From NCBI RefSeq assembly GCF_024721115.1, contig NZ_JAMDHK010000011.1, positions 104,046 through 168,045 of the forward strand: DNA of 64,000 bases. Direction: 5' to 3'. This document shows, one piece after another, positions 1 to 7,780 of the stretch (its first letter is position 1; every line of letters starts with the position of its first letter). Origin of the DNA: Salipiger pentaromativorans. GTDB lineage: Bacteria; Pseudomonadota; Alphaproteobacteria; Rhodobacterales; Rhodobacteraceae. The translations under genes and the position numbers were made by a program. The notes under the pieces are model-generated. The model was not told the origin of the DNA. It did not search any database and was given only the letters and a program-made list of their open reading frames with translations.

Positions 1-468
1 CTTGGCTTTGCCCTTTGCCTTCTGCTTGCGTCCCCGGCGATGGCCGGGCGCGTCGGCGAGGCGCGCGCGCTGCTGGCCGAGGGGCGGATCGAGGAGGCGC
101 TCACGCTGCTCGATCCGGTGGCGCGGTCGGGAAATGCCGATGCCGAGGAGATGATCGGCGTCATCTACGGCATGGGGCTGGGCGGGGCCGCCGATCAGGC
201 GCGGGCCTTCGAATGGCATCAGCGCGCCGCGCTCAAGGGCCACGCCGGCGCGCAGATGTCGCTGGGCTGGTGTTACGAGCAGGGCATGGGGCTGCCCGCC
301 GCCGATCTCGCCCGCGCGTATCTCTGGTACAGCCTCGCGTCGATCGGAGGGCATCCGGACGGTGCCGGGGCCGTCGAGGCGCTGCGCGCGAAACTGGCGC
401 CGGAAGAGATCGAGAAGGCTCATGCGATGATCGCCGATTATCAGGGCTGGCTCTATCCTTACCGCTAA
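1..468 (+). CDS. Sel1-repeat (TPR-like) exported protein, 5' end outside window
   Basis: The reading frame is open from base 1, so the start codon lies upstream of the window. The first visible residues (LGFALCLLLASPAMA) look like the hydrophobic core and AxA cleavage site of a Sec signal peptide, so the protein is probably periplasmic. The mature part has Sel1-like repeats: GNADAEEMIGVIYGMGLGG followed by a second unit with GHAGAQMSLGWCYEQGMG and a third with AYLWYSLAS. Sel1 repeats form alpha-solenoids that hold protein partners; no enzyme motif is visible. An internal ATG at 40 is the last residue pair of the signal peptide and is unlikely to be the start. The next gene is convergent, ending 37 bases downstream. 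The specific role is unknown. Confidence 0.8.
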   Translation, partial: LGFALCLLLASPAMAGRVGEARALLAEGRIEEALTLLDPVARSGNADAEEMIGVIYGMGLGGAADQARAFEWHQRAALKGHAGAQMSLGWCYEQGMGLPAADLARAYLWYSLASIGGHPDGAGAVEALRAKLAPEEIEKAHAMIADYQGWLYPYR

Positions 469-504
469 GTCTGCGCGGCTTGCCGGTTTCGGGCAAGCGC
501 GGAA

Positions 505-1011
505 TCAGGGCTCTGGAACAAAGGCGCCGTAACGCCCGCCAGAGAAGATCAGCGGCTCGCCGGGCAGCGTATCGACCCGGCGCACGCGGCCGATCAGGAT
601 CGTATGGTCGCCGCCGTCATGCTCGGCCAGTTTTTCGCAGTCGAAACGCGCCAGACATCCGTCGATAAGCGGCACGCCCTCGGCGTTCGGCTGCCAGCGC
701 GCGGCGTCGAACGACTCGCCCGACCGGGCGAAGGCCTGACAGAGCGGCGCCTGGTCCGCGCGCAGGACGTGAATTGCGAAATGAGCGGCGGCCACGAAGA
801 ACGGGTAGCGCTGCGAGCGCTTCGCGGGCGACCACAGCACCAGGGGCGGATCGAGCGATACGCTGGCAAAGCTGTTCGCGGTGATCCCCAGCGGGCCGTC
901 CGGGGTGTTGCAGGTCACGATGGTGACGCCGGTCACGAACCGCCCCAGCGCGTCTCGGAAGGCACGGGGGTCGGCGGCGGCGGGATCGAAGCTCTCTCCC
1001 TGCGGGCTCAT
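505..1011 (-). CDS. Flavin reductase family protein (FMN-binding split barrel)
   Basis: The product has the flavin-reductase-like fold pattern: RDALGRFVTGVTIVT near the N-terminus, then GITANSFASVSLDPPLVLW, and a C-terminal HTILIGRV. These proteins reduce or bind FMN/FAD and often serve two-component monooxygenases; the partner is not encoded nearby. The chosen start at 1011 (MSPQGESF) gives 168 residues, the usual family length. The frame stays open to ATGs at 1146 and 1158, which would add 45-49 Arg/Pro-rich residues without family character. None of the candidate starts has a clear Shine-Dalgarno sequence, so the start is uncertain while the family is clear. It is transcribed away from the adhesin gene, and a 430-bp regulatory region separates them. 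Confidence 0.85.
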   Translation of the reverse strand: MSPQGESFDPAAADPRAFRDALGRFVTGVTIVTCNTPDGPLGITANSFASVSLDPPLVLWSPAKRSQRYPFFVAAAHFAIHVLRADQAPLCQAFARSGESFDAARWQPNAEGVPLIDGCLARFDCEKLAEHDGGDHTILIGRVRRVDTLPGEPLIFSGGRYGAFVPEP

Positions 1012-1199
1012 GCGGTCCGGTCCGGTCGTGTCGGCAATGCGTCTGGCACGCTGCGTCTCCTGTCTTGGGCGATTTGCGCCATCCTTGCCGATGTGCCGCA
1101 GAGGGTCCAGATGGGGGCGCGGCGGAGGGGTCAGGGAAACGGTCATGTCTGGTCCCAATCGGGTCGGTTGCGGCGGGGTCTGCGGCCAGCGGTATTGGG

Positions 1200-1217
1200 T
1201 GTTTCAGAAGGGTGAAA
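1200..1217. promoter_or_regulatory. Inverted repeat GTTTCA-N6-TGAAAC, possible operator
   Basis: A perfect 6-bp inverted repeat with a 6-bp spacer lies between the flavin reductase and adhesin genes. Its symmetry fits a dimeric regulator. Which of the two divergent genes it serves is unknown. Confidence 0.35.
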
Positions 1218-1282
1218 CATAAAGATGTATGTTTTCAGCATCTTATGTCTCAATTTTTGGTTGTGCTAAGCGCTGGAACTCG

Positions 1283-1302
1283 CTGTTGATTTTTGACAAC
1301 AG
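1283..1302. promoter_or_regulatory. Inverted repeat CTGTTG-N8-CAACAG
   Basis: A second perfect 6-bp inverted repeat with an 8-bp AT-rich spacer (attttTGA type) sits 140 bp before the adhesin start codon. It may be an operator or a weak hairpin. Much of the 1018-1441 region is otherwise unassigned, and no small gene with a ribosome-binding site was seen in it. Confidence 0.3.
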
Positions 1303-1387
1303 CCCCCGGATGCGGCGAGGTTTTCTGCATTCGAGCAAAATTGTCGCTGGCGAATATGGCGAAAATAAGGTAGCTGGTTACCAGAAC

Positions 1388-1420
1388 AAAAAAGCCGCCA
1401 AAAACATAATAATCGGCGGC
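1388..1420 (-). terminator. Minus-strand terminator-like hairpin just upstream of the adhesin gene
   Basis: GCCGCC (1394-1399) pairs with GGCGGC (1415-1420) across a 15-nt AT-rich loop. On the minus strand the stem is followed by a run of T (complement of the A run at 1388-1393), which is the form of a Rho-independent terminator. No annotated minus-strand gene ends here, because the adhesin gene to the right is on the plus strand. On the plus strand the same stem lies 21 nt before the ATG and could fold in the adhesin 5' leader. Confidence 0.5.
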
Positions 1421-1441
1421 CTGAGGTAGAGTGGTGTTATC

Positions 1442-4400
1442 ATGAATGCGATTGGTTTCGTAGTTCGTACCCGTGCGGGTGCGGTCTCTAAAGGTAGTGT
1501 CGGCGGCGAGGGCGAAGGGTTCCTGATCGACGCCGGAAGCGGGAACCAGGTTTCCCTCAATCTTCATCAGGCAGATGTGACGAGCTACGAGCGCTCCGGA
1601 AGCGATCTTCTGGTGACGCTGGCCGATGGCCGCGAGATCGTGCTCGAGGGCTATTTCAGCGGCGGCACGCCGGCGCAGCTTTATCTCAGTGCCGACAACG
1701 TGCTGCACGAGGTCACCTTCGTCGATAGCGGCACCGGCACGCTTTACGCGCAATACGGCAATACCGAGACCTGGGGCAAATGGAGCCCCTCCGACGACCT
1801 GCTCTTCTACGAGCGCCCCGCCGTGGTGGCCGAGGGCTATGGCGAGGAAGAGGTCAGCATGTTCGCCCCCGGTCTGCTGGGCGCGGGGATGATGGGCGGC
1901 GCCGGCATGGGCGCGGCGGTTCTGGGCGGTGCGGCCCTGCTGGGGGCCGTCGGCGGCGGCGACAGCGGCGATGGCAGCGGCGGCGGCACCGGAGGTGGTG
2001 GCGATGACGGCGGCAGCGATGGCGGCGCCTGGATCCCCCCGACCGTCAACGACGCGAATATTCCGATCGTGGTGGGCGGCACCGACGATCCGAGGATCGT
2101 GATCACCGGCACCGGCACCCCCGGATCGACCGTGACCGTCACCATCGGAACGGCCACCGGTCAGGCGGTGGTTGATTCCGACCGAACCTGGGAAGTGGTG
2201 TTCGAAGAAGACAACATCCCCGAAGACGGCACTTATGACGACGTGAACGTCACCGTGGTCGAGCCCGACGACACCGTCACCGATCTGGATGGGCCGGACG
2301 TGACCGTCGACCTGACTCCGCCGGATCTCGAGATCGTCGACGGGACCGTTTCGGTGGGCGATATCGTCAATGCCGAGGATTATCAGGACGGTGTGACCGT
2401 CGATGGCACCGCCGAGGTCGGATCGACCGTCCAGATCAATCTGGGCGATTACTCCGAGACCGTCGTCGTCGGCGATGACGGCCACTGGAGCTTTACCTTC
2501 GACGGTACGGTGGTGACCGAGGGGGAATATGTCACCGACATCACCGTGTCGGCGACCGATCCCTATGGCAACACCACGGTTGTGACCGATGCGCTCGACA
2601 TCGACACGGTGCCGCATCCGCTGACCATCGACCCGGTGGCCGGCGACGATCTGGTCAACGCGGCCGAGGCCGAAGAGGGCTTTGCCATCACCGGCACCTC
2701 GACCGCCGGCGCGACGGTGATCGTGGGCTTTGGCGATGCCACCTATGAAACGGTGGTCGGAGCCGATGGCATCTGGTCGGTTGCGGTCAGCGAAGAGGAT
2801 TTCGCCGGCGGCGAATACATCGCGGAGATCACCGCCACCACGGTGGACCGGGCGGGGAACATCTCCAGCGCCGGGGCGGAGGTGCAGATCGACACGGTGG
2901 GCGCGCTCCAGATCACCGGCACGCCGCTGACCGGGGACGATATTTTCAACGCCGAGGAATTTGCCGGCGGTGTCACGCTGACCGGCACTTCGCAGCCCGG
3001 CTCGACCGTGATGGTCGAGATCGGCGGCATGAGCCAGGAAGCGGCGGTGGCCGCCGATGGCACCTGGTCGGTCACGGTCACCGGGCTGAGCGCGGGCACC
3101 TATGTGACCGAGGCGGTGGTCACCGCCACCGATCCCTCGGGCAATGTGGAAACAGCCAGCCATTCCTTCACCGTCGATACCGAGATCTCGGTGACGCTCG
3201 ACAGCCCGATCGCGGGCGATGGGGTGGTGAATGCCAGCGAGGCAGAGGGCGGTGTGGCCCTGACCGGCAGCGCCGAGGCCGGCGCCACGGTCACCGTCGA
3301 GATCGGCGGCACCAGCTACACCACCGTTGCGACCGATGCGGGCCTTTGGAGCGTGACCGTGCCCTCCGGTGACATCGCCGGCGGCACCTATACGACCGGG
3401 ATCACCGTGAGTGCTGTGGATGTGGCGGGCAATGCCACCACGACCACCGGCACGCTCTCGGTCGATACCGAGACCAGCGTTGCCCTCACGGGCACGCCGC
3501 TGACCGGAGACGATGTGATCAACGCCCAGGAGATGGCCGGCGGGCTGACCCTGACCGGCACTGCCGAGCCCGGCGCGACCGTCATGGTTGCCGTGGCCGG
3601 TCTGAGCCAGGAGGCCTCGGTCGATGCCAGCGGCGCCTGGACCGTCACCTTCACCGGGCTGCCGAGCGGCAGCTACGACACCGAGGCGACGGTCACCGCG
3701 ACCGATGCGGCGGGCAACAGCGCGACGGCGACCCATGCGTTCGCCGTCGATACCGAGGCCGGCGTGACGCTGGATGGCGGGATCGCGGGGGATGGCGTGG
3801 TGAACGCGGTCGAAGCCGCGGGCGGCGTTGCGCTTTCGGGCAGTGCCGAGCCGGGCGCCAGCGTGGTGGTCGAGGTGGGGGGCAACAGCTACACCACCAT
3901 GGCAACCGCCTCGGGCGTCTGGACGGTGACGCTGCCGGCATCGGATATTGCCTCTGGCACCTATGGATCGGCTGTGACCGTGACGGCCACCGATGCCGCC
4001 GGCAACGTGGCCACCACGTCCGGCAGCTTTGCGGTGGATACCGAAACGGCGGTCACGCTGAACGGCGGCATCGCGGGCGACGGTGTGGTGAATGCGGCGG
4101 AAGCCGCGGGCGGGGTCGCGCTTTCGGGCAATGCCGAGCCGGGCGCCAGCGTGGTCGTCGAGGTTGCAGGCACCAGCTATACCACCACGGCCACCGGCGC
4201 CGGTGTCTGGACGGTGACGGTTCCGGCGGCGGATGTCGCGGCAGGGACCTACAGCAGCGGCGTGACCGTGACGGCCACCGATGCGGCGGGCAACGTCGCC
4301 ACCACCACCGGCGGCTTTGACGTCGATACCGAGACCGCTGTCGCGCTGTCCGCGACGCCGGTCGAGGGCGACGGCATCGTCAACGCGGCCGAGCGCGGCG

Positions 4401-6370
4401 ACGGCGTGACCCTTACCGGCACCGCCGAGCCGGGCGCGAGCGTCGCCGTGACGCTGGGCGCCGTGACCCATGCGGCCACCGTGGACGCTTCGGGCAATTG
4501 GGCGGTGAGCTTTGCCGCCTCCGAGATTCCCGAAGGCGAAACCACGCTGCCGGTCACTGCGGTCTCGACCGATGCGGCGGGCAACAGCGCGACCGCCAGC
4601 GGCGAGATCGCGGTGGATACGCTGGTGCGCAACTTTGGGATCGCCTCGACCCCGGGCGGTGCGGATGGTGTCATCAATGCCGAAGAGGCCGCCGAGGGGT
4701 TGACCCTCACCGGCACCACCGAGCCGGGCGCGAGCGTGCAGATCACGCTCAATGGCCTTGCCCGGACCGCGACCGTGGATGCGGATGGCAACTGGACGGT
4801 GACCTACAGCGCCGCCGAGCTGCCTTCGGGCGAGCAGACCGTGGCGCTGACCGCGACCTCGACCGATGCGGCGGGCAACACCGAGACGCTGACCCAGAAT
4901 GTCGTTATCGACACCGAGGCCGGGCTGCTGACCATCAGCCCCGATCCGGTGGAGGGCGACGATGTGGTCAATGCCGCCGAAGCCTCGGACGGTGTGGTGA
5001 TCACCGGCACCTCCACCCCCGGGCAGATGGTCGAGGTGACGATGGAAGGTGTCACCCACACGGTGCAGACCGGCAGCGATGGCGTCTGGGAGGCGCCCTT
5101 CTCTGCGGCAGAGATCGCACCGGGCACCTATACCGCCGAGATCACCGCGACGATCACGGATGCGGCTGGCAATACGCTGACCCGGACCGATACCGTTGCC
5201 GTGGATACCGAGGTGGTGAATTTCGCGATCTCCGACACACCGGTCGAGACCGACGATGTGGTGAACGCGGCCGAAGCCTCGGACGGGATCGTGCTGACCG
5301 GCACCACCGAACCGGGCAGCAGCGTCACCGTCACCTTCGAGGGCACGACCCGCACCGCCACCGTGGATGCCGCCGGCAACTGGAGCGCCAGCTTCACCGC
5401 CGCCGAGATCCCCGACGGGCAATACGATGCGGTGGCCGAGGTCTCGACCACCGATCCGGCGGGCAACACCGCCACGGCCTCCGCCAGCTTCGCGGTCGAT
5501 ACCTATGTGGACAGGCTTGCCACCTCGGATGAGCCGATCACCGAGGACAACGTCCTGAACGCAGAGGAGGCGCGTGCGGGCTTTACCCTGACCGGCGTCG
5601 TCGAGGCGGGGTCGACCGTCGCGGTGACCGTCGGCGGAGTGGTGCACGAGGCGACGGTGGAGGTCTCGGGCGCCTGGAGCGTGGACATCCCCGGTGCCGT
5701 GATCCCGACCGATGCCACCGCGCTTTCGATGCAGATCGAGGCGGTGGACGCCGCCGGCAACAGCAAGACCATCACCGAGAGCGTCGCGCTCGACACGGTG
5801 GCGCCGGACACGCCGGATGTGGAAAGCTATACCCGCGACCATACCGGTCTGCGCGGGATCACGCTGGAAACCGGCGAGGGCGATGTGGCGATCTCGCATG
5901 TCACCGACGAATCCGGCGCGGTGATCGAGAGCGTGGATTACGACGCCTACGACATCGCGGTGCTGGGCGAGACGGCCTATTCCTTCAAGGATGTTGTGCC
6001 GGACGGCTCGCATCTTGTGGTGACTGCCACCGACGATGCGGGCAACCTGTCGGGCACCTATCTGGTGGTCGATGACACGACCACCTCCGAGGTGACGATG
6101 ACCGGCCAGCTCGCCAATGCGCTGTCCGAGTTCAATATCGAAACGATTGATCTTCAGTTCGCCGAGGAAAGCGCACTGACGATCACCGAGGCGCAGCTTG
6201 TGGCGCTTTCGTCGCATACCGACACGCTCACGGTTGAGGGTGGCAGCGACGACAGCGTGACGATCCTCGGCGCCAGCCATGTGGGTAACGATGGCGAAGG
6301 GTACAATATTTTCTCGCTCGGTGACGCCACGCTGCGCATCGACGAGGACATTACCAACGTAGTGATCTGA
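1442..6370 (+). CDS. Giant BapA-like adhesin with tandem Ig-like repeats, type I secretion substrate
   Basis: The 1642-residue protein has three parts. Residues 1-125 match the BapA-prefix-like domain (GSGNQVSLNL, DGREIVLEGYF, ADNVLHEVTFVD). Residues 135-200 are hydrophobic, then Gly/Asp-rich (GGGTGGGGDDGG). From about residue 210 to 1450 there are 12 clear Ig-like repeats of about 97 residues, plus one divergent first unit. Each has a GDDVVNAAEA-type start, a TGTAEPGASV strand and a TDAAGN strand before a VDTE linker. The final 100 residues (LTITEAQLVAL, DSVTILGA, LRIDEDITNVVI) resemble the C-terminal secretion signal of Bap-like proteins. There is no Sec signal peptide. The next three genes encode a full type I exporter, so this is very probably its substrate, a biofilm or surface-attachment protein. 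No LapG/LapD-type release system is in the window. Confidence 0.9.
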   Translation: MNAIGFVVRTRAGAVSKGSVGGEGEGFLIDAGSGNQVSLNLHQADVTSYERSGSDLLVTLADGREIVLEGYFSGGTPAQLYLSADNVLHEVTFVDSGTGTLYAQYGNTETWGKWSPSDDLLFYERPAVVAEGYGEEEVSMFAPGLLGAGMMGGAGMGAAVLGGAALLGAVGGGDSGDGSGGGTGGGGDDGGSDGGAWIPPTVNDANIPIVVGGTDDPRIVITGTGTPGSTVTVTIGTATGQAVVDSDRTWEVVFEEDNIPEDGTYDDVNVTVVEPDDTVTDLDGPDVTVDLTPPDLEIVDGTVSVGDIVNAEDYQDGVTVDGTAEVGSTVQINLGDYSETVVVGDDGHWSFTFDGTVVTEGEYVTDITVSATDPYGNTTVVTDALDIDTVPHPLTIDPVAGDDLVNAAEAEEGFAITGTSTAGATVIVGFGDATYETVVGADGIWSVAVSEEDFAGGEYIAEITATTVDRAGNISSAGAEVQIDTVGALQITGTPLTGDDIFNAEEFAGGVTLTGTSQPGSTVMVEIGGMSQEAAVAADGTWSVTVTGLSAGTYVTEAVVTATDPSGNVETASHSFTVDTEISVTLDSPIAGDGVVNASEAEGGVALTGSAEAGATVTVEIGGTSYTTVATDAGLWSVTVPSGDIAGGTYTTGITVSAVDVAGNATTTTGTLSVDTETSVALTGTPLTGDDVINAQEMAGGLTLTGTAEPGATVMVAVAGLSQEASVDASGAWTVTFTGLPSGSYDTEATVTATDAAGNSATATHAFAVDTEAGVTLDGGIAGDGVVNAVEAAGGVALSGSAEPGASVVVEVGGNSYTTMATASGVWTVTLPASDIASGTYGSAVTVTATDAAGNVATTSGSFAVDTETAVTLNGGIAGDGVVNAAEAAGGVALSGNAEPGASVVVEVAGTSYTTTATGAGVWTVTVPAADVAAGTYSSGVTVTATDAAGNVATTTGGFDVDTETAVALSATPVEGDGIVNAAERGDGVTLTGTAEPGASVAVTLGAVTHAATVDASGNWAVSFAASEIPEGETTLPVTAVSTDAAGNSATASGEIAVDTLVRNFGIASTPGGADGVINAEEAAEGLTLTGTTEPGASVQITLNGLARTATVDADGNWTVTYSAAELPSGEQTVALTATSTDAAGNTETLTQNVVIDTEAGLLTISPDPVEGDDVVNAAEASDGVVITGTSTPGQMVEVTMEGVTHTVQTGSDGVWEAPFSAAEIAPGTYTAEITATITDAAGNTLTRTDTVAVDTEVVNFAISDTPVETDDVVNAAEASDGIVLTGTTEPGSSVTVTFEGTTRTATVDAAGNWSASFTAAEIPDGQYDAVAEVSTTDPAGNTATASASFAVDTYVDRLATSDEPITEDNVLNAEEARAGFTLTGVVEAGSTVAVTVGGVVHEATVEVSGAWSVDIPGAVIPTDATALSMQIEAVDAAGNSKTITESVALDTVAPDTPDVESYTRDHTGLRGITLETGEGDVAISHVTDESGAVIESVDYDAYDIAVLGETAYSFKDVVPDGSHLVVTATDDAGNLSGTYLVVDDTTTSEVTMTGQLANALSEFNIETIDLQFAEESALTITEAQLVALSSHTDTLTVEGGSDDSVTILGASHVGNDGEGYNIFSLGDATLRIDEDITNVVI
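2331..5800 (+). repeat. Tandem Ig-like repeat array within the adhesin gene (12 units of about 290 bp)
   Basis: Recurring codons for the (G)D(D/G)xVNAxE motif occur at about 2356, 2641, 2932, 3210, 3500, 3785, 4072, 4367, 4660, 4955, 5250 and 5542, a period near 290 bp. Units beginning near 3785 and 4072 are the most alike at DNA level, including long shared runs around gccgagccgggcgccagcgt. Such arrays expand and contract by recombination. Confidence 0.85.
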
Positions 6371-6383
6371 GTACGAGTAGACG

Positions 6384-6411
6384 TCCGGAGGCCCGGGAGC
6401 GGGCCTCCGGA
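6384..6411 (+). promoter_or_regulatory. Strong intercistronic hairpin between adhesin and TolC-like gene
   Basis: Arms TCCGGAGGCCC and GGGCCTCCGGA pair over 11 bp around a 6-nt loop, 13 bp after the adhesin stop. There is no following T run, so it is more likely to stabilise the 3' end of the adhesin mRNA, or to lower read-through into the exporter genes, than to be a full terminator. Confidence 0.6.
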
Positions 6412-6424
6412 TCCCGACATCATA

Positions 6425-7780
6425 ATGAAAATCGGGCCGTTAACGGGGGCACGGATGAGGCAGACAAGCAGGCGAAGCCTGGGCATGATCGCCGTTTTGG
6501 CGGTCTTGCCGGGGTGTATGAAGGGCACGGGCGAGGGGGTCGTCTCGCGGTTCATGGGCATGGAGCCCACCGCGACGGCGCCCGGCACCAACAGTGCCCG
6601 GCCGGTTTCGGCAAACGTGGCGGACGCATCGCCGATCATTGCGACACTTCAGGGCAGGCGCAGCGCGATCAGCCCGGGAACGCCCTATGCCCGGGTGGCC
6701 GAGGCGGTGATTGCCAGCGATGCGCGCGTTGCCGAGGCCGAGCTGCGGGTGGCACGGCTTCGGGCCGAGGCGGCGCAAAAGAACTGGCTGCCCAAGATCG
6801 GGCCCAGCGTGTCGCTGAACTCGCTCGGCGAGTTCGTGGCCGAGCTGGTGATCGAGCAGGTGCTGTTCGACAACGGCCGCAAGATCGCCGAGCGCGACAA
6901 GGCCAAGGCCGATGTCGAAGTGGCGGCGGTGGCGCTGGTCGAGGATGGCAACACGCGCGTCTTCGAGGCGCTGTCGCTGTACCTGGTCGCCGAGGAAGGC
7001 CGCGAGGCCGGGGCGCATTTCGCGCGGGCGCACAAGGATATGGCCCAATTCGAATGGGTGATGAACGAGCGGGTGGCCGGCGGCGTGTCGGATATGTCCG
7101 ACCTCAACGTGCTGCGTCAGAAGCTCGCCTCAATCATGGCGCGGCAGCAGCGCGCCGAGGAAAGCACCCGCACCGCATTGGCCGAGCTGAACGCCATGTC
7201 GTCGCGCCGGCTCGATGAGCTGCGGGGGCTGGGCGATCTGCGCGCCGCGACCGAGAACGCGCCGCTTGCGGTGCTGCGCGCCGAGGCGGAGCGCGAGGTG
7301 TCGATGGCCGAGGCCCGCATCCTGCGGGCGGGCCATCTGCCGGGGCTGGGCGCCACGGGCAGCGTCTCGAAATCCGGCGATGTGACGGGCGGGCTCGAGA
7401 TCACCACCGACTCGCTTTTCGGGCTGGGCACCATGGCCGAGCTGAACGCCATCGAGGCGGGCAAGGAAAGCGCCGACCGCCGCGTCGCGCAGGCACGCGA
7501 GACCGCCGAGCGCGAGATCGCCAGCCAGTCGCGGCAGATCGAAGCCTATCGCCGTCAATTGTCCGAGGCCCGGCTGCTGACGGTGCAGGCCAAGCAGAAC
7601 CTAGACCTCTTCCAGCGCCAATACGAAGGCGGGCAGCGCCAGGTGATGGATGTGGTGGGCGTCTACGAGACCTATGCCTCGGCGCTGGAGACCGAGATCG
7701 ACCTGCGCTATCAGGCAGCCCGCTCCGAGCTGGAGCTGGCCCGTCTCAAGGGCGCGCTTGCCGAGGGGGCGAAGATTTGA
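6425..7780 (+). CDS. TolC-family outer-membrane lipoprotein of type I secretion system
   Basis: The product is a 451-residue TolC/LapE-like outer-membrane channel. It starts with an Arg-rich segment and a hydrophobic stretch ending in the lipobox LPGC, so it is probably a lipoprotein. The body is rich in Ala/Glu/Arg helices (AEAELRVARLRAEAAQKNWLP, then EQVLFDNGRKIAERDKA), the helical-barrel pattern of TolC, with a second half ending in LLTVQAKQNLDLFQRQYEGG. It would form the exit duct for the adhesin. The start is either ATG 6425 or ATG 6455 (MRQTSRRS), the second giving a shorter and more typical signal peptide after a GGGGGC stretch. Its stop overlaps the TTG start of the ABC exporter. Confidence 0.88.
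   Translation: MKIGPLTGARMRQTSRRSLGMIAVLAVLPGCMKGTGEGVVSRFMGMEPTATAPGTNSARPVSANVADASPIIATLQGRRSAISPGTPYARVAEAVIASDARVAEAELRVARLRAEAAQKNWLPKIGPSVSLNSLGEFVAELVIEQVLFDNGRKIAERDKAKADVEVAAVALVEDGNTRVFEALSLYLVAEEGREAGAHFARAHKDMAQFEWVMNERVAGGVSDMSDLNVLRQKLASIMARQQRAEESTRTALAELNAMSSRRLDELRGLGDLRAATENAPLAVLRAEAEREVSMAEARILRAGHLPGLGATGSVSKSGDVTGGLEITTDSLFGLGTMAELNAIEAGKESADRRVAQARETAEREIASQSRQIEAYRRQLSEARLLTVQAKQNLDLFQRQYEGGQRQVMDVVGVYETYASALETEIDLRYQAARSELELARLKGALAEGAKI

Noticed and set aside
2331..5800. Regular repeats that might suggest a CRISPR or satellite array
   Set aside because: The period is about 290 bp, the units are coding and in frame, and they translate to Ig-like domains. There are no short direct repeats with unique spacers.
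1250..6280. A 1676-codon open frame on the minus strand through the whole adhesin gene
   Set aside because: It is His/Arg/Gly/Asp-rich with no domain, and mirrors the codon bias and repeats of the plus-strand adhesin, whose domains are clear. It is a shadow frame.
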